A DNA stretch of 64,000 nt from an uncultured Clostridia bacterium (lineage in GTDB: Bacteria > Bacillota > Clostridia > Oscillospirales > Ruminococcaceae). A program made the position numbers and the translations under genes. The notes under the pieces were generated by a model, which did no database searches, was not told the DNA's origin, and worked only from the letters and a program-made list of their open reading frames with translations. The DNA lies in contig CAMMMX010000010.1 in assembly GCA_946498095.1 (NCBI GenBank), positions 36,597 to 100,596 on the forward strand, given 5' to 3'. Of this stretch, positions 26,742 to 34,691 are shown piece by piece. How positions within the stretch are numbered: position 1 is the stretch's first letter; every line of letters begins with the position of its first letter.

Positions 26742-26759
26742 CGGGACTGTACAGTCCCG
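26742..26759. promoter_or_regulatory. Perfect 18-bp palindrome, candidate operator of the rhamnose regulator
   Basis: CGGGACTGT is followed without a spacer by its exact complement ACAGTCCCG. It lies between the two divergent genes, about 16 bases past the -10 of the regulator promoter and 60 bases upstream of rhaA. A dyad of this kind suits a dimeric or tetrameric repressor controlling both directions. Confidence 0.55.
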
Positions 26760-26794
26760 GCGCTGCAAGCTTTCCAGAAAAGGACGGTGCCGCC

Positions 26795-27523
26795 ATGACC
26801 GGTTTACAACGCCAAAAAGAAATCCTCTCCCTGCTCCGCCGACGCGGCGGCGTGGACGTAGAATTCCTCTGCCGGCATTTCGACATAAGCCCCGCGACCG
26901 TCCGCCGCGACCTGGACAAGATGTCCAAAGGCGGCATGATCCGCCGCACCTACGGCGGCGCCGTACTCAGCAGCGGCCCGGCGCTGGATTCCCCTTTTGC
27001 CCTGCGCGAGAGGGAAAACATCGATGTGAAACGCAGCCTTGCCGCACAGGCGATCCGGTTTTTGCAGGACGGGCAGACCATCTTCATGGACTCGTCGACG
27101 ACCGTCGGCGCGATGGCGGAAATGATGCTGGATAAAACCGGCCTGACCGTCATCACCACCAGCATCAAGACGGCGCTTGTGCTTTCGGAAAACCCCGACA
27201 TTACCGTCTATTGTGCGGGCGGGATGGTACGGAAAAATTCCCGCAGCGTCACCGGCGCGCACACTGCGGACTTCCTGCGCTGCTACTACGCCGACTTCGC
27301 TTTCATCTCCTGCAGCGGCGCGGACAGCGCGCACGGCGTTACCGAGGCGAGCGCGGAGGAAGCGCATATCAAGCGCGAAATGTTGAGCCACGCGGAAAAG
27401 ACCGTACTGCTGTGCAGCGGAGAAAAGGTCGGACGGCACTATTTCAGCAAGGTCTGCGATCTCGCCGCCCTGTACCGGATTTACACCAGTGGGGATCTGC
27501 CGCAAAACCCGTCCGGCTCTTAA
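26795..27523 (+). CDS. DeoR family transcriptional regulator of rhamnose genes
   Basis: The 242-residue protein starts with a DeoR helix-turn-helix: RQKEILSLLRRRGGVDVEFL and the recognition helix ISPATVRRDLDKMSKGG, followed by the IRRTYGGA hinge. The rest is the ribose-5-phosphate isomerase-like effector domain (DSSTTVGAMAEMM, VITTSIKTALVL, CAGGMVRKNSRSVTG), which senses a sugar phosphate. The start is the ATG at 26795 with AAAGGA ten bases upstream. Divergence from rhaA and the intervening palindrome make it the local regulator; the inducer is probably rhamnulose 1-phosphate, by analogy. Confidence 0.9.
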   Translation: MTGLQRQKEILSLLRRRGGVDVEFLCRHFDISPATVRRDLDKMSKGGMIRRTYGGAVLSSGPALDSPFALRERENIDVKRSLAAQAIRFLQDGQTIFMDSSTTVGAMAEMMLDKTGLTVITTSIKTALVLSENPDITVYCAGGMVRKNSRSVTGAHTADFLRCYYADFAFISCSGADSAHGVTEASAEEAHIKREMLSHAEKTVLLCSGEKVGRHYFSKVCDLAALYRIYTSGDLPQNPSGS

Positions 27524-27553
27524 ACGACAGCCCTGTTTGTCCCTTCTGCTCCC

Positions 27554-27582
27554 ATTATAAAGAGAATGATTGTTTTCGTCAA
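27554..27582 (-). promoter_or_regulatory. Strong promoter antisense to the DeoR gene
   Basis: On the minus strand TTGACG (27577-27582), 17 bases, TATAAT (27554-27559): one mismatch in twelve. It lies 31 bases beyond the regulator stop codon and points back through that gene towards rhaA. It could make an antisense RNA to the regulator. Confidence 0.5.
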
Positions 27583-27645
27583 TAGTTTGATTGAAATTGA
27601 TTCCAAACCATTTTTATACCTGATTTCACGTCATTTTATGCGCAT

Positions 27646-27905
27646 TATAATCACTCTTGCGGTCAGATTCTCGCAGGGCATCCGATTGACACTTTTTCTC
27701 AGAGTCCCTTGCGCCCATCCCGTAGACGGGTTTCATCGCTTCCCCCGATCCCCTCTTCCCTCCTTGCCGCCCCGAAGCGGTAGGGAACCTGTCATCGTAT
27801 CTGGAAGCTGCTCCAAAACAGGAGCTCTCCCTCCCCGATCCGCTTTATCTGCCTCCCCTGTTTTGCACAGCGTTTTTTCCCTTGTGCAAAGAGGGGGATT
27901 TTTAA
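27646..27905 (+). ncRNA. Candidate structured small RNA between the DeoR gene and a terminator
   Basis: No protein gene is convincing here. TATAAT at 27646-27651 could start a transcript that ends at the terminator at 27855-27903, about 250 bases. It folds into CCCG-TAGA-CGGG (27719-27730), an extended stem TTCCCT/AGGGAA with CCGC/GCGG (27756-27787), and GCTCC/GGAGC (27810-27825). The loop of the last holds CAAAACAGG, which is complementary to CCTGTTTTG (27857-27865) in the 5' arm of the terminator, so two mutually exclusive folds exist. The -35 is poor and no gene lies downstream on this strand. The class is unknown. Confidence 0.35.
27855..27903 (+). terminator. Rho-independent terminator, plus strand
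   Basis: CCCCT (27855-27859) and TTTGCACA (27862-27869) pair with TGTGCAAA (27883-27890) and AGGGG (27892-27896), followed by GATTTTT. It ends the possible RNA above or a long 3' tail of the regulator transcript. Confidence 0.65.
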
Positions 27906-27913
27906 TGAAGCGA

Positions 27914-27956
27914 AAAAGAACCGTCCGGCTGAGGATTCTTTCCCCTGCCGGACGGT
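27914..27956 (-). terminator. Terminator of the small-gene pair at 27961-28632
   Basis: On the minus strand ACCGTCCGGC (27947-27956) pairs with GCCGGACGGT (27920-27929), followed by TCTTTTT. Confidence 0.75.
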
Positions 27957-27960
27957 CCGC

Positions 27961-28164
27961 TTATTTGTGGTTGGCGTCGACCTCTTGCTTTGCGATCTCT
28001 ACATCGGTTTCGTCCACGATATGCACGTTGCCGTTTTCATCGGTGGTATTTTGTGTAATAAGGTTGGTGAGGAAGCGCGGCGTCACCTTTTTAGAAGGGT
28101 CTATCCGCGCGTGGTTCCCGTGCAATTCTTTTTTTCCCGCCTTTCTGGCGTCTTTGCTCCCCAT
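27961..28164 (-). CDS. Small charged protein, 67 residues, possibly spore-related
   Basis: The product is hydrophilic and begins MGSKDARKAGKKEL. Its C-terminus EIAKQEVDANHK resembles the AK-xx-VDxNxK ending of DUF3787 (CDIF630_02480-type) spore-surface proteins, but the rest is too short and divergent to be sure. The start is an ATG at 28164 with a poor GGGGGCGGG site. It follows the next gene by 12 bases and shares its terminator. Function unknown. Confidence 0.55.
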   Translation of the reverse strand: MGSKDARKAGKKELHGNHARIDPSKKVTPRFLTNLITQNTTDENGNVHIVDETDVEIAKQEVDANHK

Positions 28165-28176
28165 ACGGCCCGCCCC

Positions 28177-28632
28177 CTATAGAAACTGTTTCATGTCGTC
28201 GATGTAGTTCTGCTCCTGCTTGAGCAGCTTTTCCGCTTCGCTTTTGACGCCCTGGGAGGCTTGCGGGCACTTGTTCAGGGCGCGCGTCAAGTCGACGACC
28301 CCCATGTCGGTCCCCTGGATCATCAGTTCGGCCAGCTTGCTGGGTGAGGAGTCCGTCAGGGTATTAAGCAGTATCCCCGTCTTGGCGCCGAGCTTGCTCA
28401 GCCGGTTTTCCTTGACCGGCGCGGACAGCCCCTTCAGCTGTTTTCCTGCTTCATTGACTGCGGCTTGGTATCCCTGTAGCTGCTTTTCCATCAAGAGCTT
28501 TTGCTTGCCATCCTGCGCACGCGGCAAAACGTTGGTTATCGCGTCCGCAGCCATGGACGCGTTTTCGTAAATCGCCGCTAAAAGCTCCGCGTCCGGGGAG
28601 GGGTTATGCGGCTGGTTTTGTTGTTTCATCAT
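28177..28632 (-). CDS. Helical protein of unknown function, 151 residues
   Basis: The product is almost entirely helical and soluble, with a Gln/Asn/Pro-rich N-terminus and repeated heptad-like stretches (ELLAAIYENASMAADAI, KLLMEKQLQGYQAAVNEAGKQL, VKSEAEKLLKQEQNYIDDM). I know no named family for certain; it looks like a four-helix bundle. Two ATGs at 28632 and 28629 follow AAAGGTG. It forms a unit with the 67-residue gene. Since that gene may be spore-related, a sporulation role is possible but unproven. Confidence 0.65.
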   Translation of the reverse strand: MMKQQNQPHNPSPDAELLAAIYENASMAADAITNVLPRAQDGKQKLLMEKQLQGYQAAVNEAGKQLKGLSAPVKENRLSKLGAKTGILLNTLTDSSPSKLAELMIQGTDMGVVDLTRALNKCPQASQGVKSEAEKLLKQEQNYIDDMKQFL

Positions 28633-28697
28633 CACACACACCTTTCTGGAAGATAGGAATAGCATGTGTGAAATGCAGGGAAATATGCAGCGAATAT

Positions 28698-29444
28698 TTA
28701 CTTAGCCACAGAAACAATACCGGCGTCAAAGCTTTGTTGCGCGCAGGCTCCAGGCGGTACCATCAGGAACTCCCGATCGTCCCACTGCCCACTAAGGAAA
28801 CGCTCCAGCAACGACATGTCGCCGTCACAGGGCACCATTTCCCAACCGAAATACTCGGCACAATCTTTCGTAAAAGCTTTGGCGGCGTCGTTCCCCGCCG
28901 TCTTTGTATCGATATAAGCTGCGGCCTTGTAATTTTTCGTCCAGCTTTTTTCATAGTCGGTCAGGTAATCGGCATTTTCTTCCCCGTACAGGTCTTTATA
29001 AATCTGATAAGTGGTGTCGTACTGCTTCTCCGACGGCATGATGGAATTTTCGATCCATCCGGCTGTATACCAGTAAATGCCGCCCGAATAGGCGTCGAAC
29101 AGGGACTGGTACTTTTCCTTGGACCCAAGCAGCAGCGTAATGCAGTCGTGGGCACGCGGCAGCACAATCGGGTATTTCTTCGACCGCACGCCGCAGACGC
29201 CGTTGCTGCACAGCCCGTAGCCAAGCAAAATCGCGTCAAAATCCCCTGTGTTAGTATCGCCGGTATAAGGATCGTCGCCCGCATCGATGCGGTCAATCTG
29301 GTCCTGCAGGATTTCCCGCAGCTTGTCCGGCGTGTTATGGTATCCCTGGCGCAGGTAGGTGATATCTAGCGTGTGCGGGCTTCTGGCGCTGATGGCGCCG
29401 ATTTCACGCGTCAGCACCTTGCAGGCGATTACTTTCAGTTTCAT
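28698..29444 (-). CDS. DUF1638 domain protein
   Basis: A 248-residue protein with the DUF1638 signatures: KVIACKVLTRE at the start, LLGYGLCSNGVCG near residue 73 and LPRAHDCITLLLG near residue 94. The conserved Cys and His residues suggest metal or cofactor binding. The family typically lies beside corrinoid methyltransferases and their ferredoxin-type activators, and here an activator gene lies divergently next to it. The start is the ATG at 29444 with GAGGT upstream. The biochemical role of DUF1638 is not established. Confidence 0.85.
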   Translation of the reverse strand: MKLKVIACKVLTREIGAISARSPHTLDITYLRQGYHNTPDKLREILQDQIDRIDAGDDPYTGDTNTGDFDAILLGYGLCSNGVCGVRSKKYPIVLPRAHDCITLLLGSKEKYQSLFDAYSGGIYWYTAGWIENSIMPSEKQYDTTYQIYKDLYGEENADYLTDYEKSWTKNYKAAAYIDTKTAGNDAAKAFTKDCAEYFGWEMVPCDGDMSLLERFLSGQWDDREFLMVPPGACAQQSFDAGIVSVAK

Positions 29445-29725
29445 CCTGGTACCTCGTTTCCTGATTTCTATCAAAACGCCCTTCGGACATCGCCGGCAAG
29501 GCGGCGGACGAATCCGCGTATGATTAAGGATAACGCAGATGAGGCCGCTTGGCAAGTACCCTGGTACAGATAGCGGATAAATTACTGAAAGTTCGTAAAA
29601 AATTACATGGTAAATTCATCGGAGCATAGTATAATGGTATGGTGGCATTGATTACATAAAACTATTTTGGCCTGCGCCGTGCTTGCCGCGGCGGGTGGGC
29701 TTTCAAAAGAAAGGGACAAGATCTG

Positions 29726-31279
29726 ATGAGCCATTCCGTATCGATTACCATACAAGCTGGGAACCGTACGTTCCCCTATGCTGCAAATCCCGACGCTTCC
29801 ATCCTGACTAACCTCATCCAGGCTGGCATCCTGCTGGACGCGCCCTGCAACGGGAATGGGACCTGCGGCAAATGCCGCGTAACGCTTTCCCCCGCCCCGG
29901 AACCGTCGTCCGCCGATGTGCGGCTGCTCCCGCAGGAGCTTTTGGAAGACGGTTTGCGGCTTGCATGCAGCCATAAGCCCGTCGAAGGACTGACGGTTTT
30001 GGTCGGCGGGAAAGGGTCGGCGGACATGCAGGTGGAAAAAGGGGTGCAGGTTCAGGCACAGGTCGCCGCCGGCAGCCGCGAACGCTATGGTATGGCCGTA
30101 GATATCGGTACCACCACGGTAGCCGCTTACTTTTACAATTTGCAAAACGGGACGCAGATATGCGTCAAGAGCAGCACCAACCTCCAGCGCAGCATGGGGG
30201 CCGACGTCATTTCCCGTATCGCCTACTGCAACGATACGCCCGGCGGCCTGGAAACCATCTCCCATCTGATTCGGGGTCAGCTACAGGGCTATATCGACCA
30301 GTTCTGTGCCGAATATCAGGTGCCCGCCGATCAGATTGACGCGGTTTCCATCGCGGCGAATACGACCATGCTCCATCTTCTGTGCAAGGTGGACCCCCGC
30401 GGGATCGCCAACGCGCCCTTTACGCCAGCCAGCCTTTTCGGCGATACGTACCGGGTTTCCGCCGCCGATCTGGATCTGCGTATCAACCCCGCCGCACGGG
30501 TGTACCTGTGTAAATGCGTCGCCGGCTACGTGGGTGGGGACATCACCGCAGGCGCGCTTGCGACTTCCCTGCCTTCCATTCAAAAACCGACGCTTTTTAT
30601 CGACATCGGGACAAACGGGGAAATGATGCTGGTCCACAACGGCAAGCTCCTTTCCTGTGCGACCGCCGCTGGTCCTGCTTTTGAAGGGGCGCATATCAGC
30701 TGCGGCACCGGTAGCGTCGAGGGCGCCATCTCGTCCGTCCAGTGGGAGGGTGATAAGCTGTGCATCCGTACCATTGGCGACAAGCCTGCTGTCGGCATCT
30801 GTGGCTCCGGGTTAATCGACGCGATTGCCGCGATGCTGGAAAGGAACGTCATTGACGAGACGGGTTACATAGAAAGCGAGGAGGATTTTGTCCTGGACGC
30901 TGCTAGCGGCGTCGCGATCACCCAGCAGGACGTCAGGGAGATCCAGCTGGCCAAGGCTGCCATCGCCGCCGGTATCGAGACGATGCTGCACTGCGCGGGC
31001 GTCGGCTACTCCGACCTTGACGCCATCCTGCTGGCTGGCGGCTTCGGCTCGAAAATCAACCCCGCCAGCGCCTGCCGGATCGGTCTTTTGCCGATGGGGC
31101 AACTGAGCAAGATCAAGGTGGTAGGCAACGCGGCTGGCGCAGGCGCTGTCATGGCGCTGCTGGATCCGTCTCAAATGGAACGGATCGACCGCATCGCCGG
31201 GGAATGCGAATACATCGAACTTTCCGAGAACAGCTTCTTCAACGCCGCCTATATCGACCAAATGGCTTTCGAAGCGTAA
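29726..31279 (+). CDS. RACo-type [2Fe-2S] ferredoxin-ASKHA protein (DUF4445), corrinoid activator
   Basis: The 517-residue protein joins an N-terminal plant-type ferredoxin (C41, C47, C50 and C81 ligate a [2Fe-2S] cluster) to a C-terminal ASKHA ATPase-like domain starting near residue 122 (GMAVDIGTTTVAAYF, then LFIDIGTNGEMML and LLAGGFGSKINP). This is the arrangement of RACo, which uses ATP and an electron to reduce inactive Co(II) corrinoid proteins to Co(I). AAAGGG precedes the ATG, and TATAAT at 29630-29635 may be its promoter. No corrinoid protein is in the window; the UroD-like gene at 22032 and the DUF1638 gene are possible partners. Confidence 0.9.
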   Translation: MSHSVSITIQAGNRTFPYAANPDASILTNLIQAGILLDAPCNGNGTCGKCRVTLSPAPEPSSADVRLLPQELLEDGLRLACSHKPVEGLTVLVGGKGSADMQVEKGVQVQAQVAAGSRERYGMAVDIGTTTVAAYFYNLQNGTQICVKSSTNLQRSMGADVISRIAYCNDTPGGLETISHLIRGQLQGYIDQFCAEYQVPADQIDAVSIAANTTMLHLLCKVDPRGIANAPFTPASLFGDTYRVSAADLDLRINPAARVYLCKCVAGYVGGDITAGALATSLPSIQKPTLFIDIGTNGEMMLVHNGKLLSCATAAGPAFEGAHISCGTGSVEGAISSVQWEGDKLCIRTIGDKPAVGICGSGLIDAIAAMLERNVIDETGYIESEEDFVLDAASGVAITQQDVREIQLAKAAIAAGIETMLHCAGVGYSDLDAILLAGGFGSKINPASACRIGLLPMGQLSKIKVVGNAAGAGAVMALLDPSQMERIDRIAGECEYIELSENSFFNAAYIDQMAFEA

Positions 31280-31296
31280 AACACTTTTCATGATAA

Positions 31297-31335
31297 AAAC
31301 CGCAGGATTGGTAAATCACCAATCCTGCGGTTTTG
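31297..31335. terminator. Bidirectional terminator after the RACo gene
   Basis: AAAACCGCAGGATTGG (31297-31312) and CCAATCCTGCGGTTTT (31320-31335) form a perfect 16-base stem with A and T tracts on either side. Confidence 0.9.
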
Positions 31336-31364
31336 TGTAAACCTGTGCTATTCTTCAAAGCGAA

Positions 31365-32024
31365 TTAATACGTCCAGCAACTCATATGTGTTTCCGGATT
31401 GTCCACAAACGTAACGGAAACAGACTTCGGAACTTTCATCCCCCATGCGGACAGAATATCGAGCGCGTCTTTGACGATCATTGTCGGAGCGTCCAATCCG
31501 AGCGGATATGTCAACGTCTTCGCCGGCTGGGGAATTGGATTTGCGACTCCGATACGATTGATGACAGACGAAAGAGGCTCCTTTTTCCGTAGCGACTCCA
31601 GCACACACTGAAACTGAAACCATCCGTATACATGAAAACTGAAAGTAGCACTTTCGTTCCATTTTTGACGGTAATAATCCAAATAATCCCCCGGAGCTAT
31701 CTCAGGACCACGATAGCGCAAAAAGATTTCCGGAATCTTCTCCTGAAAACGCCGCCACTTCTCTTTTGCACCATAGATGGACCAATATGCGACGGCGAAA
31801 TCATTAACAAGTTGCTCCTCGTCTACGTCCGATTGACGTGACGGGGAGTTGAGCGCCATAAGCGTGTGTCCGAGCTCATGGATGATATTGTACCAATGAA
31901 AATAGAGTTCAAGTAAATTGTCTGCATCGTCTCCGAATACGCTGCGTATCATCTCCTACTGCTCGGGCGTCCCTGTCTCCAATTGTCCAGTCCGAATCCC
32001 CGGACTCAGTCCGTCATAATCCAA
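31365..32024 (-). pseudogene. HExxH metalloprotease-like gene interrupted by an in-frame amber codon
   Basis: The start is best placed at the TTG at 32024, where AGGAGG lies eight bases upstream. The frame is open for 22 codons (DYDGLSPGIRTG ...), meets TAG at 31956-31958, and continues without a shift for 196 codons. The second part has IIHELGHTLMA, a zinc-protease HExxH motif, near the start. The ATG at 31952, just after the stop, has no properly spaced ribosome site. The simplest view is a recent nonsense mutation; readthrough or a sequencing error are alternatives. The intact protein would have 219 residues. I do not recognise its family. It is more AT-rich than the genes nearby. Confidence 0.6.
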
Positions 32025-32178
32025 CTTATCCCCCTCCTGATTTTTTAATTGATAAAACACCTCCATATTTCTGTTCAGTTTGCTTCGTTTTGCTTTCATT
32101 TATCAAAGAATTCCTGTTTGTCATTACTGAAACTTTTATCCCCACCAGCAAGTCTTAATAGTTTTCCAGTAAAGTCAA

Positions 32179-32214
32179 ATAGGCTCAAGCAAAGATTCCC
32201 TTACTTGAGCCTAT
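32179..32214 (-). terminator. Hairpin after gpmI, probable terminator
   Basis: ATAGGCTCAAG (32179-32189) and CTTGAGCCTAT (32204-32214) form an 11-base stem five bases past the gpmI stop. The T tract on the minus strand is weak (TTTGACTTT). Confidence 0.6.
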
Positions 32215-32218
32215 CACA

Positions 32219-33736
32219 TTATTTCTCAATCAGCGACTCGCCCGTCATCTGCGACGGCTTGTCAAAGCCAAGGATATCCAGCATGGTCGGCGCGATGTCG
32301 CCCAAGCGTCCGCCACAACGCAGCTTGCAGTCCATCCCGACGACGACAAACGGAACCGGGTTTGTGGTATGCGCGGTAAACGGGGATCCGTCCGGCTCCT
32401 GCATTTTTTCCGCATTGCCGTGGTCAGCCGTGATCAGCGCCACACCGCCTTTTTCCAGCACCGCAGCGACGGTCCGTCCGACACAGGTGTCAACGGCTTC
32501 GACCGCTTTCACCGCTGCGTCAAACACGCCGGTATGCCCGACCATGTCGCAGTTGGCGTAGTTGAGGACAATGACGTCGTACTTGTCGGCTTCAATCTCT
32601 TTGACGACCGCGTCGGTTACTTCATACGCGCTCATTTCCGGCTTCATGTCGAAGGTCGCCACATCGGGGGACTTGATCAGAATCCGGTCCTCGCCCGGAT
32701 ATTCCACCTCGACACCGCCGTTGAAGAAGAAGGTCACATGCGCGTACTTCTGCGTCTCGGCAATGCGCAGCTGCCGCAGACCCTTCTGGCTGATATACTC
32801 GCCGAACGGCAGCGTCAGCTCCTGCGGGTGGTAGGCAACCTGGACATTGGGCATTGTTGCGTCGTACTGCGTCATGCAGACGAAGTACAGCGGGAGCCGC
32901 CCGTTTTTGCGGACGAAGCCGCTGAAGGCGTCGTCGACAAAGGCGCGGGTGATCTGCCTTGCGCGGTCGGGGCGGAAATTATAGAAGATCACGCTGTCGT
33001 TTTCCTTGACCATGCCCTGCGGATCACAAACCGTCGGCAGGATAAACTCGTCGGTCACGTCGCCTGCATAGGAGTTCTCCACCGCCTGCACCGGGCAGTC
33101 GCAGTGAACGCCTTCGCCGTAGACCATCGCCGCATAAGCCTTCTCGACACGGTCCCAGGCGTTGTCCCGGTCCATGGCATAATAGCGCCCCATGACGGTG
33201 GCGATTTTGCCTACGCCGACTTCCTCCGTCTTGGCCAGGCAGTCCTTGATAAAGCCCAGGCCGGAAGTCGGTGAAACGTCACGTCCGTCCATAAACGCGT
33301 GGATATAGACCTTTTCCACGCCGCTGCGCTTAGCCATCTCTAGAAGGCCGTACATGTGCGCCATGTGGCTGTGTACGCCGCCGTCGGACAGAAGGCCCAT
33401 CAGGTGCAGCGCGGAACCGTTTTTCTTGCAGTTCTCCATCGCCCCCAGCAACGCCTCGTTGCGGAACATATCGCCGTCTTCAATCGACTTGGTGATACGT
33501 ACCAGCTCCTGGTAGACAACGCGTCCCGCGCCGATGTTGGTGTGTCCGACCTCGGAATTGCCCATCTGCCCGTCAGGCAGTCCGACATCCAATCCGGACG
33601 CCCCAATATATGTGATCGGGTTTTCGGCAAAGAAACGGTCCAGGTTGGGGGTGCGCGCCGCTTTGACCGCGTTCCCCTCCACCGCGTCGTTTCTGCCAAA
33701 ACCGTCCATAATGATCAGTGCTATCGGTTTCCTCAT
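32219..33736 (-). CDS. gpmI: 2,3-bisphosphoglycerate-independent phosphoglycerate mutase
   Basis: The 505-residue dimanganese enzyme interconverts 3- and 2-phosphoglycerate. The phosphatase-half metal sites are visible: IIMDGFG at 8-14, the catalytic serine in GQMGNSEVGHTNIG at about 57-70, and the late clusters NYANCDMVGHTG and ITADHGNAE. AAAGGAA precedes the ATG at 33736. It is the last gene of the pgk-tpiA-gpmI unit. Confidence 0.97.
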   Translation of the reverse strand: MRKPIALIIMDGFGRNDAVEGNAVKAARTPNLDRFFAENPITYIGASGLDVGLPDGQMGNSEVGHTNIGAGRVVYQELVRITKSIEDGDMFRNEALLGAMENCKKNGSALHLMGLLSDGGVHSHMAHMYGLLEMAKRSGVEKVYIHAFMDGRDVSPTSGLGFIKDCLAKTEEVGVGKIATVMGRYYAMDRDNAWDRVEKAYAAMVYGEGVHCDCPVQAVENSYAGDVTDEFILPTVCDPQGMVKENDSVIFYNFRPDRARQITRAFVDDAFSGFVRKNGRLPLYFVCMTQYDATMPNVQVAYHPQELTLPFGEYISQKGLRQLRIAETQKYAHVTFFFNGGVEVEYPGEDRILIKSPDVATFDMKPEMSAYEVTDAVVKEIEADKYDVIVLNYANCDMVGHTGVFDAAVKAVEAVDTCVGRTVAAVLEKGGVALITADHGNAEKMQEPDGSPFTAHTTNPVPFVVVGMDCKLRCGGRLGDIAPTMLDILGFDKPSQMTGESLIEK

Positions 33737-33802
33737 ATTTGATTCCTTTCCCAGCCGCCTCTGACGGCTGCCGTCACCTTTCCCCTACCGCGCTTATTTG
33801 GC

Positions 33803-34570
33803 TTATTTAGACGCAGCGTCGACAATCACGGCAAAGTCGTCGGCTTTCAGCGAGGCTCCCCCGATCAGGCCGCCGTCCACGTCAGGCTGCGCGAGAAGCT
33901 CTGCTGCATTCTTTGCGTTCATTGACCCGCCGTACTGGATCGTCAGGGCATCGGCGCAGTCCTGGCAGTAAAGCTGTGCGACCGTCGCCCGGATCAGGGC
34001 GTTGACCTCGTTTGCCTGCTGGGCAGTCGCGGTCTTGCCCGTACCGATCGCCCAGACCGGCTCATAGGCGATGATCACGTTTTTCAGCTGCTCCGCTGTG
34101 ACGCCGCGCAGGGCAATTTTGGTCTGCAAAGCCACCAGCTCGGCAGTGATGCCGTTTTCACGGTCGGCCAGCATCTCGCCCACGCAGAGGATAACCTTCA
34201 GCCCGGCTGCCAGCGCCGCCAGCACCCGCTTGTTGACGGTCTCGTCGGTCTCCCCGAAATACTGCCGACGCTCCGAATGGCCGATCACGACATATTCCAC
34301 GCCCATTTCCGTCAGCATGTCGGCGGAAATCTCCCCTGTAAAGGCGCCGGACTTTTCAAAGTGGCAGTTCTGTGCGCCGACCTTGATGTTGCTTCCCTGT
34401 GCCGCCGACAGCACGGTCTCCAAGTCCGTAAAGGGCACGCAGACCACGACGTCACATTTTGCGTTGGCGACCTTATCCTTCATCGCGTTCACCAGCTCTT
34501 TTGCCTCGGCGCGGTTCTTGTTCATTTTCCAGTTTCCAGCGATAACTACTTTTCTCAGTTCACGATTCAT
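33803..34570 (-). CDS. tpiA: Triosephosphate isomerase
   Basis: A 255-residue TIM barrel with all active-site segments: AGNWKMN near residue 10, VIGHSERRQ (catalytic His) near 97, AYEPVWAIGTGKTA (catalytic Glu and flexible loop) near 166, and the YGGSMN phosphate loop. The ATG at 34570 has AAAGGAAG eight bases upstream; an ATG at 34597 has none. It lies between pgk and gpmI. Confidence 0.97.
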   Translation of the reverse strand: MNRELRKVVIAGNWKMNKNRAEAKELVNAMKDKVANAKCDVVVCVPFTDLETVLSAAQGSNIKVGAQNCHFEKSGAFTGEISADMLTEMGVEYVVIGHSERRQYFGETDETVNKRVLAALAAGLKVILCVGEMLADRENGITAELVALQTKIALRGVTAEQLKNVIIAYEPVWAIGTGKTATAQQANEVNALIRATVAQLYCQDCADALTIQYGGSMNAKNAAELLAQPDVDGGLIGGASLKADDFAVIVDAASK

Positions 34571-34691
34571 TTTGACTGCTTCCTTTCTGATTGGCATCCA
34601 GGATGCCGTTTCCCCCTATCCGAAAAGAAACTGCAAGAACGCCTTGCAGTTTCTCTTCCGCTTTCACCGCCGCAAACGGGGTGTGTGGCGA

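Noticed and set aside
27700..27730. CTGAG-like and GGG words suggesting a TPP or other riboswitch
   Set aside because: The second conserved half of the TPP element is absent and no thiamine gene follows.
27566..28207. Open frame of 213 codons across the intergenic region after the DeoR gene
   Set aside because: It overlaps two terminators and the opposite-strand small gene, and its product has no protein-like pattern.
31956..31958. TAG in the metalloprotease-like gene read as pyrrolysine
   Set aside because: No pyl genes are visible, and nothing in the gene resembles a methylamine methyltransferase. A nonsense mutation is simpler.
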